From NCBI GenBank assembly GCA_026120185.1, contig JANUWF010001220.1, positions 62,001-126,000 of the forward strand: a DNA stretch of 64,000 nt, in the 5' to 3' direction. The position numbers were made by a program, and so were the translations under genes. Each line of letters starts with the position of its first letter. The first letter of the stretch is position 1. Under the pieces are notes generated by a model. That model had not been told where the DNA came from. It made no database searches and was given only the letters and a program-made list of their open reading frames with translations. Below are positions 36,991 to 47,636 of the stretch, in pieces. This DNA is from Voacanga thouarsii. Its lineage: Eukaryota; Streptophyta; Magnoliopsida; Gentianales; Apocynaceae.

Positions 36991-38649
36991 CCTCGTCGTA
37001 GTGGGAGAGTGTCTAGGGTTCTGGATAGATGGACTAGAGAAGCCTTTGAGCTGGTCTCCGACCATCAGGAACAAGACCCAACTAGATACGAGGAGGCTAT
37101 TGCTGATGCCGATGCAAATCTGTGGTATGAAGCAATGAAAGTCGAGATTAAGTCTATGTACCTCAATAAGGTTTGGGATCTTGTAGCTTCACCTGAAGGG
37201 ATAAAACCCATTGGGTGTAACTGGGTATACAAGAGAAAGAAGGGAGCGGATGGGAATGTAAAAACCTTCAAAGCTAGGCTTGTGGTGAAAGGGTATACTC
37301 AGAAAGAGGGAATTGACTATAAGGAAACATTTTCCCCGGTAGCCATGCTTAAATCCATCCGCATCCTCCTTGCCATCACATGTCACTATGACTACGAGAT
37401 ATGGCAATTGGATGTTAAGACGGCATTCTTAAATGGCCATCTTAGCGAAGACATCTATATGTCCCAACCAGAAGGCTTCATTGCTGAAGGCCAGGAACAT
37501 ATGGTTTGCAAGCTTAAGAAATCCATTTATAGACTTAAGCAAGCATCGAGAGCATGGAACATTCATTTTGATGAGACTGTAAAATCTTATGGGTTTATTC
37601 AAAAAGAAGATGAACCATGCATGTACAGGAAACTTGAAGGCATTAATGTGGTTTTTCTTGTCCTATATGTGGATGACATTCTATTTATTGGAAATAATGT
37701 AAGGACATTGTCATCTACAAATGTTTGGCTGTCTAGTCAATTCAGTATAAAGGACATGGGAGAAGCCAACTACATTCTCGGGATTAGGCTTCTTAGAAAT
37801 AGGAAGCAGAGAATGTTAGGGTTATTCCAAGCAACATACATTGACAAGATGCTGGCCAAGTACAGCATGGACTCATGCAAGGGAGCTCTAATCCCTTGTA
37901 GACATGGGTTGTCATTTTCTTCGAAGGACTGTCCTAAGTCTCAAGAAGAAAAGAACAGAATAAGTAGGATTCCCTACGCTTCGGCTGTGGGAAGTCTCAT
38001 GTATGCTATACTATGTACTAGGCCAAATATCTGCTTTGCCGTGGGCTTAGTTAGTAGATATCAGTCAAACCCAGGGGAGGTTCATTGGTAAGCTGTAAAG
38101 CATATTCTCAAGTACCTCAAGGGAACGAGAGATTATATGCTGATTTACAGGGCTGATGATTTAGTTCCTACAGGATACACAGACTCAAACTTCCAAGCGG
38201 ATAAGGATGAGAGAAAATCCACTAGTGGATATGTCTTCACCTTGTTTGGAGGAGCAATTTCATGGAGGAGTATTAAACAATCTTGTATTGCTGACTCAAC
38301 CATGGAAGTTGAGTATGTGGCAGCTTCAGAGGCATCCAAGGAAGCAGTCTAGCTCTGGAAGTTTCTTTCAGAATTTGGAGTCGTACCACATATGGATAGG
38401 CCGATTGTGATGTATTGCGACAACACTGGAGCAGTATCGCAATCTAAGGAACCTCGGAACCACAATAAGGGGAAACACTTCGAGAGAAAGTAGTACCTGA
38501 TCCGGGATTTCATCCAGAGACGGGAAGTCGTGGTGGAACATATTGCCTCAGAAAACAATTTAGCAGATCCATTCACCAAGCCTTTGGCTGAGAAAATCTT
38601 CAAGAGACACTTAGACGCCATAGGGGTGGGCACCTATGGACTTACCTAG
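36991..38649 (+). pseudogene. Copia-1 reverse transcriptase and RNase H, with stops
   Basis: RT starts in the same open frame as the integrase end: GCNWVYKRKKGADGNVKTFK (about 37213-37272), WQLDVKTAFLNGHLSEDIYM (37402-37461) and the catalytic LYVDDILFI (37663-37689), intact. The open frame 36442-38091 is 549 codons long, the longest in the window. RNase H: YTDSNFQADKDERKSTSGY, STMEVEYVAASEA and YCDNTGAV supply D, E and D of the active site. Stops at 38089-38091 (a CAG/CAA position in Copia-2), 38350-38352 (a TGG position) and about 38493 break it. The protein would end at the TAG before the polypurine tract (38647-38649). Confidence 0.92.
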
Positions 38650-38657
38650 TTTTAGAG

Positions 38658-38671
38658 TGCAAGTGGGAGAT
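38658..38671 (+). other. Copia-1 polypurine tract
   Basis: GCAAGTGGGAGATT directly before the 3' LTR. The AAGTGGGAGA core is shared with Copia-2 (49701-49713) and is the usual plus-strand primer of plant Copia elements. Confidence 0.8.
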
Positions 38672-40716
38672 TATTGGATTGTATGCCCTCTTAGACTAGG
38701 TTTCTAATGTAAAATAAAATATTTTAATAAAAGAATTTATTTTTAGAAATTGTTTGTGAATTTACTTTTTGTTTGTGCACAATTTTCGTTTAGAACAGAC
38801 CCATTGTGTTTAAATAAGTGATCCATGTGAATGGTGGTCTTTCACAGTAAGGTATGGATCACGGGTTATTTAACACATAAACATTTGTTCTTAACCTATT
38901 GATGAGACTAGGAACCTCATCATGCTTATGTTATTATGTTATGAGTTCCAAATGGGGAATATCTTATCTTTAGCCAGTGAGTAGTCCACTCACTTCATGA
39001 CATAAGCGTATTTCGAATACGTAAGACAGGACCTGTAGTAGTATTTTCTAAAAGTACTATATGATAGAAACCTAGACTACTACCGCTACAGCGTGGACTA
39101 GTACTCTAGGACTTGAGTATGAGTTGGTGGTCTGACGAAATTGGAAGCATATGCTTTGATATGCTATAGTTGAGGTTCTATAGTAGAACCAATATACTTA
39201 TGTATTGGGTATATGTAACTAGTTAGTTAAAACAGACTTGTACAAGATAGTTTCTGCACTATATCGCCCCTTGTGGTTGTCCGAATGGTCTAGAATGTTC
39301 AGGGCCCTGAGAAACATGCTTGGATGTTTGCTTTAGGGTAGCTCCCTTAGAAAGCGGAAACACTCCAGGAAGTCTAGGATCATTGGACTAGAAGCCTAAG
39401 GATGGTAGATGTCATTTAGAGGGGTGTTAATACACTTCTTCCTCTCTAAATGTACGGCGATGTGTAGAGGGGTATTTTAGTTATTTCACCTGTAGGTCGG
39501 AGACTTTGCTAATGCAGCATTGTCCTTGGGGTCAATATTTCCTTATGGTGATATTAGGAAATATTTAAAATGCAAAATACAGCTATTTATATAGCAGGGG
39601 TATTTTGGTCATTTTAGCAGCCAAGGCGATGTGTCTTTTTGGTCCTCGGAATAGCCCGTAAGTCCTAACTATTTTTGAATTGAGGAATTGGTCTCAGTTG
39701 AAGAGGATTTTATTTTATTTTATTTTATTCAGGATGTCTGATTTATTTTTAGACTGGAATAAAATAAATAAATAAATAAAATTAGGAGATGAGAGAAATT
39801 AATTATCTGGTTTAATTGGTTAATTAATTATTCAGGGCCTAGGTCCAGTATGAATAATTAGGAAATTAACCTGGGCTTAAACTAGGGAAAATAATTATTG
39901 CTTAATTATTTATTGGATTATTTATATAAGCCCAGGAAATAAATAATTAAAAATTAATTGTTTTGGTTCATTTGGACTCATTAATTATTTATTGGGTTGT
40001 TTATTTAAGCCCAGAAAATAAATAATTAATGTTTATTATTTTGGGCCTTTTAAGTCCAAGAGAAATAATAAATATTATTTCAGCCCAATAACTTGGACCG
40101 TAGGATTTTTTCCAGATACGGTTAAGAAGAGTTTATGGTTAAGCCAAACTTATTCTCAGGATAACATCCGGGTGTTTGAAATATGATATCCCGGGGATAT
40201 GTTTGTCAGATAATAAGAGACCTAATTTTAGCTAACCAATAAACAAGTCTCTGGAAAAAGGAAAAAACCCCTAATCTCCTTAACAGAGAGAGAGTCTCAC
40301 GCCTCTCTCTCAAAAACACACGCAGCTCTCTCTCTCTCAGACGTCTCCCTTCTCTGTGTTTCTTCTTGTTTTCTTTGCTAATTAATAGATAGAGAACCAA
40401 GGAGATTTGAGACCGTTCATCTTCACCATTGTGTTCACCGACTAGAGGTTGGGCTGTGGTATATTCCGAGAGTTGAAAAGCTTGGCGTTCATGCAAATAA
40501 GGCGAAGTAGGAGGCTAGCGGGTTTTCAACCGGAAGCTTCTTCAAGTGGGCAAGGCAAAGTGATTCCCTTCGTTCAATCCACTCCTACTCAACTTAGAAG
40601 GCTTAAGGAGCGCAAAGATATGATCTTCACGCTTCCGTGTGGCCTTTAAGGCTTGTGGTTTTTTTTCTCTGATTTTTACCGTCACTGCATGCTTCCTCTG
40701 TTTTTCCCGTCCCTTA
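38672..40716 (+). repeat. Copia-1 3' LTR
   Basis: TATTGGATTG...CCCTTA, 2045 bp, constant offset of 7774 from the 5' LTR. The 39561-40355 tract is identical to the 5' LTR. Confidence 0.95.
40491..40649 (+). CDS. Short LTR reading frame, MQxxRSRRLAG type, full-length copy
   Basis: MQIRRSRRLAGFQPEASSSG, then VQSTPTQLRRLKERK and a stop at 40647-40649, 52 codons. An upstream in-frame Met at 40449 exists, but the MQ start is the one shared with the solo LTR and 5' LTR copies. Basic, arginine-rich, no known domain. Function unknown. Confidence 0.4.
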   Translation: MQIRRSRRLAGFQPEASSSGQGKVIPFVQSTPTQLRRLKERKDMIFTLPCGL

Positions 40717-40721
40717 TCTCC

Positions 40722-40984
40722 AACCTTAGATATGCTTCTACAAGACTACAAGAATTTGCAGTGGATATAAGTCATTGATTTCCAAAAATACTACTAAAAG
40801 TATCATTAAAAAATATGGTGTCATTAAAAACGATGGTTCCTTTTTGCTTTTTCCCCTTCTACTACTTTTCATTTACTCAATTTTGTGCAATTTCACATCT
40901 ATTCCTCTCTAAAACAACCTACAATCATCTATTCCAATAGCATTACAACAAGAAGAATTGTAGAGTTAAATGCAGCCTAAGGAA
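40722..40984. other. Unassigned interior of the CACTA-ended insertion
   Basis: Continues the sequence that ends at 30897 on the other side of Copia-1. No coding signal. Confidence 0.4.
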
Positions 40985-41240
40985 TTAGAGTTCAGGAATT
41001 GCTCCCGCGTACTGCAATAAACTAGGCTCATTCTCAAACAAGAAAGACATAGTGAAGCCCCATATTAGATGAAAATCTATGTGGCAATGCATCAGCCAAA
41101 CTTTTGCAACAATAGATAAATAAGTTGAAAAAAACAGCACAGATTGCACATGTTGGAAGCTGCATTTGGAATGCGATATGGAATTGCATTTACCTGGATT
41201 GTCAACCGCGAAACATATAGCTGCCCACCTTACAACGGTC
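40985..41240 (-). pseudogene. Laccase (multicopper oxidase) 3' fragment
   Basis: Laccases oxidise monolignols and other phenolics in the cell wall, using a four-copper centre. Two exon pieces are readable on the minus strand. The upstream piece (about 41228-41193) reads WAAICFAVDNP and ends at a GTAAAT donor. The downstream piece (about 41102-40985) reads VWLMHCHIDFHLIWGFTMSF, then LFENEPSLL...PEL and a stop. HCHxxxHxxxG is the C-terminal type-1/type-3 copper motif of plant laccases, where the family has DNPGVWxMHCH across the intron. The acceptor side reads GCAAAAG in place of a clean CAG, and the glycine is lost. Upstream laccase exons were not found. It lies within the CACTA-ended insertion in Copia-2, so it is most simply a captured host-gene fragment. 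Confidence 0.75.
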
Positions 41241-42074
41241 ACTACTAAGAGAGATGTTAGAATAATTAAAAAATAATACCATTTACTTGTCACTACTAAG
41301 CTGATAGAATTTTAAAACAAAGGTGAAATTTTTTTGTAAATAAAATTTTTTCTCCAACTAGAAAGATATTCTTATCTTACAATAGCCTATCTAGGTAACT
41401 AGATAGAATTAATTACATTCTATTAAGCCTATTAACTAATAAGAACATTTTCACCATCAGACAAATATAGAAGCAGTGTTCGTAGAAAGATATGAACAAA
41501 TCACATAATTTAATTCTAAGAATGTGCCTCAAAGATAGCTACTAACTTAGCTTTTGGCAAATCTTGCCTTGTATTATGTTAGGACCATAAGATATTGCCC
41601 AAAAAATAATAATGTTCAAGTAAACCAAACTAAGTAGTATAAGAACTAGACTAACTAAATCATGTATCCATCAAAGACTTTGACCTCTAGTGAAATATGC
41701 ACAACAGAAGAAGAAATATGTTGCATATATAAGAAGGTTGTGACTTAAAAGTGGCTTTAGACCAAACATAAGAACAATTTGTTGAGAGAGTGAAGAACTA
41801 TAAATCATAACCTATGAAGCCATGATTGGAATTAACATTTTCTATTAAAAAATGAAAATTTATAATCTTGAAAGAAACACACAAAGAATTCCTAACTCTA
41901 AAAGTTTACTAATGCTAACTTTAGACTAATTTCCCAACTAGGGTAGAAAAAGCTACACAAACATTTTGAGGGCATCTGATTGTATTTTCATTTTTTATTG
42001 GGAAATCCTCATTTTTCATCGTATCATAGATGAATAGGGAGAAGACATGAAGATAGTTGGTACATTAATATTTC

Positions 42075-42113
<39 letters not shown>

Positions 42114-42599
42114 GAAAATATATGAAAAGGAAAATATACAAATGTAATTTGATATTTCATTTTAAATATCATTATTGAATGTGTATAGTGGCCAATAAAA
42201 TAATGAGTTAGAAAATTTCCTATGAAACATATAACAGTCTTGCTCATATTCAAGACAACCTGTGATATTGAATCCTGCTCACACAACTGCTTACAACAAG
42301 AAGAATTTGGTCATACAAAGCAAAATAAAACATCATTTTATTAGTGGTAAGTAAAGTTTCACATCACAACATTCAATGCTAGATATCAACATCAAAATAT
42401 TTAAAACAAGTATATATGAAAAGGAAATATTTTGTTCTAAAGAACCAAAGGAATACAAAATTAACCAATGTTCAAATGCTAGTGGTTCCCACTTCAAGAA
42501 ATTGATCTTTCACGTTCTAGAAAATCCTCACCTCCAACCATCCCCTCCCCAAACCCACATCACCCCACCAGATAATATGTGAACGTGTCTATTTAAAAA
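41241..42599. other. Unassigned interior of the CACTA-ended insertion, right part
   Basis: AT-rich, with no coding similarity recognised. It may contain more captured non-coding sequence on the minus strand upstream of the laccase fragment. A (GT)n(AT)n microsatellite lies at 42075-42113. Confidence 0.4.
42075..42113. repeat. (GT)n(AT)n microsatellite
   Basis: About eight GT units followed by about eleven AT units. Confidence 0.95.
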
Positions 42600-43025
42600 T
42601 TATTTATTGAAGAGAAGAAGAAAAAATTGGATGGTTCCAAGAAGCAGCCAGGGAAAAAAAGTAATGAAGAAATCAAAAAATGGGGTTATAGTTGGGGATG
42701 AATCGATGAGTAGATTGGACAAAAAGGCATCGATATCATTAGCAGTGAGTTGCTCGAAATCGTCGTTCAACAAGAAGTTCTCGATTTTTTCGATATCTAA
42801 AGGGGCCGCTTTATTTGAAGGATAAGAATTCAGATCGGAATTGGGAGTTTTGGCATCAAAAGAGGAGTCATGGCAATCAAAGAAACAAAGGTCATCGGGA
42901 ACAAAATCACAGAACAAATTATCAAAATTAGGTAAATCAATTTCCCCAAGCTTTTCAAAATTGGTCATGGAGGTTGGCAAGGGATAGGATCCTACACAAA
43001 AGGCCAAACATAAAAACAAGAACAA
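42600..43025 (-). pseudogene. Acidic reading frame, possible captured transcription-factor N-terminus
   Basis: Open for 141 codons. From an internal Met (about 42969) it reads MTNFEKLGEIDLPNFDNLFC, then DFVPDDLCFF, a serine/asparagine stretch, and LDIEKIENFLLNDDFEQLTA with NDIDAFLSNLL. It is rich in D, E, F and L, like an acidic activation region. The last 40 residues are hydrophobic and probably not part of the gene. The layout recalls the N-terminal acidic part of membrane-anchored plant bZIP factors (bZIP17/28 type), but there is no bZIP domain here and this is a weak impression. It is on the same strand as the laccase fragment and in the same insertion, so it could be a second captured exon. 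Confidence 0.35.
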
Positions 43026-43410
43026 GGAAAAATAAAAAGCAAGGAGCAGTAAGAGGAGACTACTAAGTATGGCTATCGCTTCTAATCATTTTGTATAGGC
43101 ACTGCCATAGAGGGAGGTAAGGGGCGGAGAGGTGTAAGGGAGGAAACTGGTCAAAAACCAACACGTATCTTAAGGAGCAGAGATGATGATCCAATAATAG
43201 AAGCATTTTGGCAACGAGCTAAAGACAAGCGCATAGTACCCGATAACTACTGTTGAGCAGAGTTGCGTGATCGAACTAATAGGGAATCGATTTTGACAGA
43301 AAAATGGGAAAGTGAAAGGGAAATTGGGTCAAAGTCATTTTAGTCTTACCAAGGTATGGATAGGGTTATTTAGTGGGATTTTTTTTTCCAGCTTCAAATG
43401 CCTTAATTTA
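43026..43410. other. Right end of the insertion in Copia-2, undefined
   Basis: Holds no recognisable gene. CACTAAATAACCC occurs on the minus strand at about 43377, but it matches the left terminus for only the first five bases and lacks the ATT duplication, so the boundary stays open. Confidence 0.35.
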
Positions 43411-44271
43411 CCTAAGCAGTGGGGAAGCTAGAACTTAGATTTAATTGTAATAGAGCAATTGTTTTGAAGGATATTCTATATGTACCTGGGTTTAGACATA
43501 ATTTATTTTCAGTTGCAAAACTAATAAATCATGGTTATTCTGTTTCTTTCCATTCTAGTATTACTATCAGCAGAAATGGAAAGGTTTTATGTACTGGGCA
43601 CATATATGGAAATTTATTCTTCATAAACCCTATAAAAAATCAAATAAACAACACTTAATGTGAAAATTTAAGTAAAAAGAGAAAAATCAATGTCAATGAT
43701 TTATATCTTTAGCATATAAGGTTAGGTCACATTAACTCAACCAAGATTCAGAGATTAATCTATGATGGGCCTTTGGGCTCATTGAGATTGGAAAATTGGC
43801 CTTAGTGTAAATCTTGTCTTACTAAAAAAATAACCAAAAAGGTCTTTTACCCAAAAGGCGAATAGAACTAAGGAGATATTAAGCCTTGTTCACACTGATG
43901 TGTAATGCTTTGTCTGCACCAACGAGAGGTAGATTTGAGTACTTCATTATTTTTACGGATTATTGTACTAGGTATGGTTATATTTACCTGATGAGGTACA
44001 AGTCTGACTCATTTGACAAGTTTAAAGAGTTTAAGACTGAAGTGGAGCGTTAAACAGGTAAACTAATCAAAACCTTACGATCGGATCATGGAAGAGAGTA
44101 CCTCTTTGGTGAATTCAAGGATTACATAGTACATCATGAGATAATATCACAACTCTTTGCGCTGGAGACATCCCAACAGAACGGAGTAGCTGAGAGAAGG
44201 AACAGGACATTGATAGAAATAGTCCATAGTATAATATCTACTACTACTCTTCCAATTTCTTTTTGGGGATA
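43411..44271 (+). pseudogene. Copia-2 integrase region, part 1
   Basis: Resumes with KLELRFNCNRAIVLKDILYV and PGFRHNLFSVAKLINHGYSV (43422-43541), colinear with 35740-35850 of Copia-1. The zinc region (about 43700-43840) and core blocks ending at NGVAERRNRTL (about 44180-44212) follow, with stops and frameshifts. About 190 bp that in Copia-1 hold the protease DSG motif are missing between gag and this point. It is cut by solo LTR B after the GDM-like TTTTTGGGGATA at 44271. Confidence 0.8.
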
Positions 44272-47200
44272 TGTAACACCCCATACTACGTACCCTAAAA
44301 AGGGCGAGGATGTCGCCCCATCCTAAGGACAAGAGGTCTTTAAAACGAGGTACAACATAAAGACAAACCCAAGAAATCAAACTTAGATAAATAAAGGAAA
44401 ACTCTTATTACATCAAGCTCAAACTGGAGCAAAACTAAATAAAAGCAAACATCGATTCCAGAAGCATAAATCAACATTTATCTCTCAAAACATAATGAAA
44501 ATAACAAAAACTCCAACTATTACCCATCCCGCTTGCTCAGCATAATCAATCTCCTGAAAACATGATATAAAATAGTGTAAGATTAACATCTCAATAAGTT
44601 CTGTGTGTGCACATGGTACTTTGAACAGTTCGTGAATCCATAGCTGAAAATATTTACAGAAATAGTTGGCAAGTCATAAATAATTTCTCTTTGCAATGAG
44701 TGGAGTTTTCTCATTGTCACACTTTGTACAAAATAAATCATCCACTCGAATAAACCGTCATGGTGCCACACTTTGAGCCACATGATAAGAAAACGGTCAA
44801 GGCACCACACTTTATGCACCTTGACAGGATCAGATTACCACACTTTGGGCGTTCTGATCAAAAGTGAGTGTATAGCCCACCGGGTGAGATACTCCTTTAT
44901 CTCTACACCTAACAAAACTATCCGGGTGTCCATGTCGGGAAAATAAATAATACCTTACCAGGTACAAATGCTAGCTCGGACCGGCCTAACCAACCAATAT
45001 TGTCGCCTTCTCAAGCGGAGCTTATCTTCTGGAGGTGGCCATCTGCCACAAGACTCACACACGCCCTCCAAGACTAATATTGTTAGCCTACCCTTATCGA
45101 GTACTCAATGAACATATCCATCAATTCCTGATTCACAATATTTCCACACCGTGGCTTTGTAAAATGTGATTTTCTTTAAAAAGAGTTTTCTAGAACGTTT
45201 AGAGAAAGAACAGTTCTTGATAAAGTCGTTAGTTTGTCAAAACCGTTTAAAGAATAAACATCTATATTTACAACCCAAGTAATCATAGTTCAACAATAGC
45301 TTTACAAAGCTTTACAACATTCGACTTGTCACTACAAGCATTTAACAAAAAGGGTTTATGCAAGGACTTACTTGATACGCCTCAGATAAACAAGATAAAA
45401 TCAACTGCTTGCTTCCTTCAAACAATCTCCTGATCTAGAATCACATAATATCATGATCAGGACTTAATCATCCCAAACATGCATATAAACTCACTTATTC
45501 CCCTAAGCATATCATGACTCATCATCTAGTTTCAAATAAATCGCTCATTCCATGAAATAAACATACCATAGTCATATACCCATCTAAGATATGAGCAATA
45601 TATCAAAAAGGTCTCGACTTAACCATTAAGATTCACATCCATCATTATCACAATAAATCATAGCATTGCTATCCATCGAATATGCTTAACACAATACTCA
45701 TCTCAAAACATTCATTCATCCCAACCAAACCCATTCATCATGCTAATATACTCCCATAGACATCATCAATCATATTAAACCTTAATTACGTCATCAAGGA
45801 TAAGAATTTCCTTACCTTACGACAACCGGATTAACAAGATCCTGATGCCCCTATAGTGACCCTCACGAGTTCGCTTGAGAAGGAGAGAAAGCTGTCTTTT
45901 TTACTTCTTCTTGATCAAAAATTGAGAAAGAAGATGAAATCAGCCTCTATGTGGCGTGATTCAAGGGAAGAAAAAGAGAAGAATCAATGGAGGAAAGGAA
46001 TCAAGATGTTAAGAAGTCTTTTGCTTACCTTAGGGAGTGCTCGGCTTTTTTTTTTTTTTTTTTTTTGGCCTAGGATTGCTCTTGAGTTTTCGAAAATTGC
46101 AGAGGAAGTTCGCTGGAATTTTTCGTGTAGTAAGGTTGGATTAGGTAGCTGCTGTGGTTTAGGGTTAGAAGAGTTTAATTAAGGGTTAGAAGGTGATACT
46201 AAGAAGGACTCCTAATGGCTTTAGGTTTCTTTGGCAGCAATGGCGAAAAACTGCAGCTTGTTGCACTTTAATTGCTACTGAAATTGAGAAGAGCTAAGAG
46301 CAGAAAAACAGTTTGAAGTTGCTCTCCTAAGCGATTGAAATAGTGCTCAAGGATAGGGCTGTGCGTGTTCAGGTTTTTTGTCCAAAGCTAGAAGGAGTTT
46401 GAGTGAGTTTTGACAACCAAAAATTCTGTGCAAGAAGGGTGTGTGTGCTGTGCGAAAATTGCTGAACAAAAGAGGAAAAATTCTGGGCTGTTTTGATTGT
46501 TGTTCTGCTGCAAATCAGAGAGGAAAAGTGAGGGATTTAGGTGCTGTAAATTGGCTTAATCAACAAGGAGTTTTGGTGTGTCTTGGAGTGCAAAATTTCG
46601 TTTGATATGGAGTGCACAAACTGATCGAAATTCTGTGCACCATGCTGGCCGAAATTCTAGAAATTGTAGGGGATAAAAATCTGATTTGAGTAGCTAAAAT
46701 AATCTGAATTGGTGAGGGGTGTTTTAGGTGATTTGAGTTAGGTTTAGAAGAGTTTGGATAGCCTTAGGAGTGCAGGATTTTCGTGCAGCTTGTGCATGCA
46801 CAAGGCTGACCGAAAATCTGCAAAATATGAGGAACAAAATCTGATTTGTTTAGGATTAGAATAAAACCTGATTTGCAAGAGGATTTAGGATAAGATTCCC
46901 TAGTCTTGGGAGAGTTTGTGTTGAGTCAGGAGTTCTCCAAAGGTGGCGGCTCAAGTTGGAAAAATTTTCAGATTTTTAGCTAGGGTTCTATATTCAAAAG
47001 CAACAAGATATTTTGCTAAGACAATAACAAATTAATTCAAGCTAACTAATATAGAATCTGATGAATTAAAAACAAGTTGGAATTTAATTGCTCTAGCTAG
47101 AATTTTTGAAAATCAAACAAGATAAAAACTGAAATAAAATTTAGTCTTTATCCTTGTAAAAATCCTTGAATTTAGGAGATAAATATGGAGACTTATCCCC

Positions 47201-47631
47201 TAAGAAGATGGCACTGAAATTCAAGAGAATAGCAAGGGTTTTTTCGGCCAAGGCATGAAGAAACCTAAAAAAAGAATTCAAAAAGAAAGCTAAGATTCAC
47301 AAAAGGTAAGATTCGAACTCGGGTCACCGAGGGATAATCACTAAACCTAACCGCTATTCCAAATCAACTCCGATGCTAATATATCTATGAGAAATTCTTT
47401 TCTCCTTAGTTCTCATCCCTCCATTTCCTCTACTAAATTTTACCCAAAATAATTTCCAATTAATGCAACAACATAATTATTTCCCTCAAATAAATTAATG
47501 CAAGGGCAACCTTGAAAATCGCATGCACCCATGCAAGCATAATTTTTAAAACATCACATGAAATGCAAAATGCTATGCAATGCATGACTTTTTTCCCATA
47601 GGTCAAAGGTGGTTTTGGGCGGGGTATTACA
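44272..47631 (-). mobile_element. Tekay-like Gypsy solo LTR B
   Basis: TGTAACACCCC...GGGGTATTACA, 3360 bp, flanked by GGATA (44267-44271 and 47632-47636). No coding capacity, primer site or second LTR. Its reverse complement ends like solo LTR A, including TAGGGTACGTAGTATGGGGT before GTTACA. Blocks inside also match (TGGCCACCTCCAGAAGATAA on the minus strand against TGGTCATCTCCAGAAAGCTG at 19098-19117). The open frame at 45856-46182 runs through a T18 tract and is not a gene. Confidence 0.85.
47300..47372 (-). other. tRNA-like module with A- and B-box motifs
   Basis: On the minus strand TAGCGGTTAGGT (47356-47345) resembles a polymerase III A box and GAGTTCGAATC (47320-47310) a B box, about 30 bp apart, preceded by GGAGTTGATTTGGAA. 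The spacing and the GGTGACCCGAGTTCGAATCT end resemble a tRNA or the head of a tRNA-derived SINE. It does not fold convincingly into a full cloverleaf by eye, so it is not called as a functional tRNA. It lies within solo LTR B. Confidence 0.35.
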
Positions 47632-47636
47632 GGATA

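Larger units (their letters stand above)
30898..40716 (+). mobile_element. Copia-1: complete Tnt1-like Copia retrotransposon, inactive
   Basis: 9819 bp, flanked by TCTCC (30893-30897 and 40717-40721). Two LTRs of exactly 2045 bp, a methionine-tRNA primer site, a 1.8-kb leader, gag, protease, integrase, RT, RNase H in Copia order (integrase before RT), and a polypurine tract. Both LTR outer ends have decayed on one side: the 3' LTR starts TA instead of TG and ends TA instead of CA. The gag-pol frame has several stops. It lies inside the CACTA-ended insertion, which lies inside Copia-2 of the same family. The long LTRs and gag type suggest the Tork/TAR/Angela side of Copia, which is only a tentative placement. 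Confidence 0.95.

Noticed and set aside
32432..40496. Two near-identical 96-codon minus-strand frames (32432-32722 and 40206-40496)
   Set aside because: Same position in the two Copia-1 LTRs. They are antisense to the LTR and overlap a (TC)n-rich tract. The match reflects LTR identity, not a gene family.
43370..43382. CACTAAATAACCC on the minus strand as the right terminus of the CACTA-ended insertion
   Set aside because: Only the first five bases match the left terminus well, no subterminal repeats lie beside it and no ATT duplication follows.
45856..46182. 108-codon plus-strand frame in solo LTR B
   Set aside because: Passes through a T18 tract and lies antisense to the LTR. No similarity recognised.
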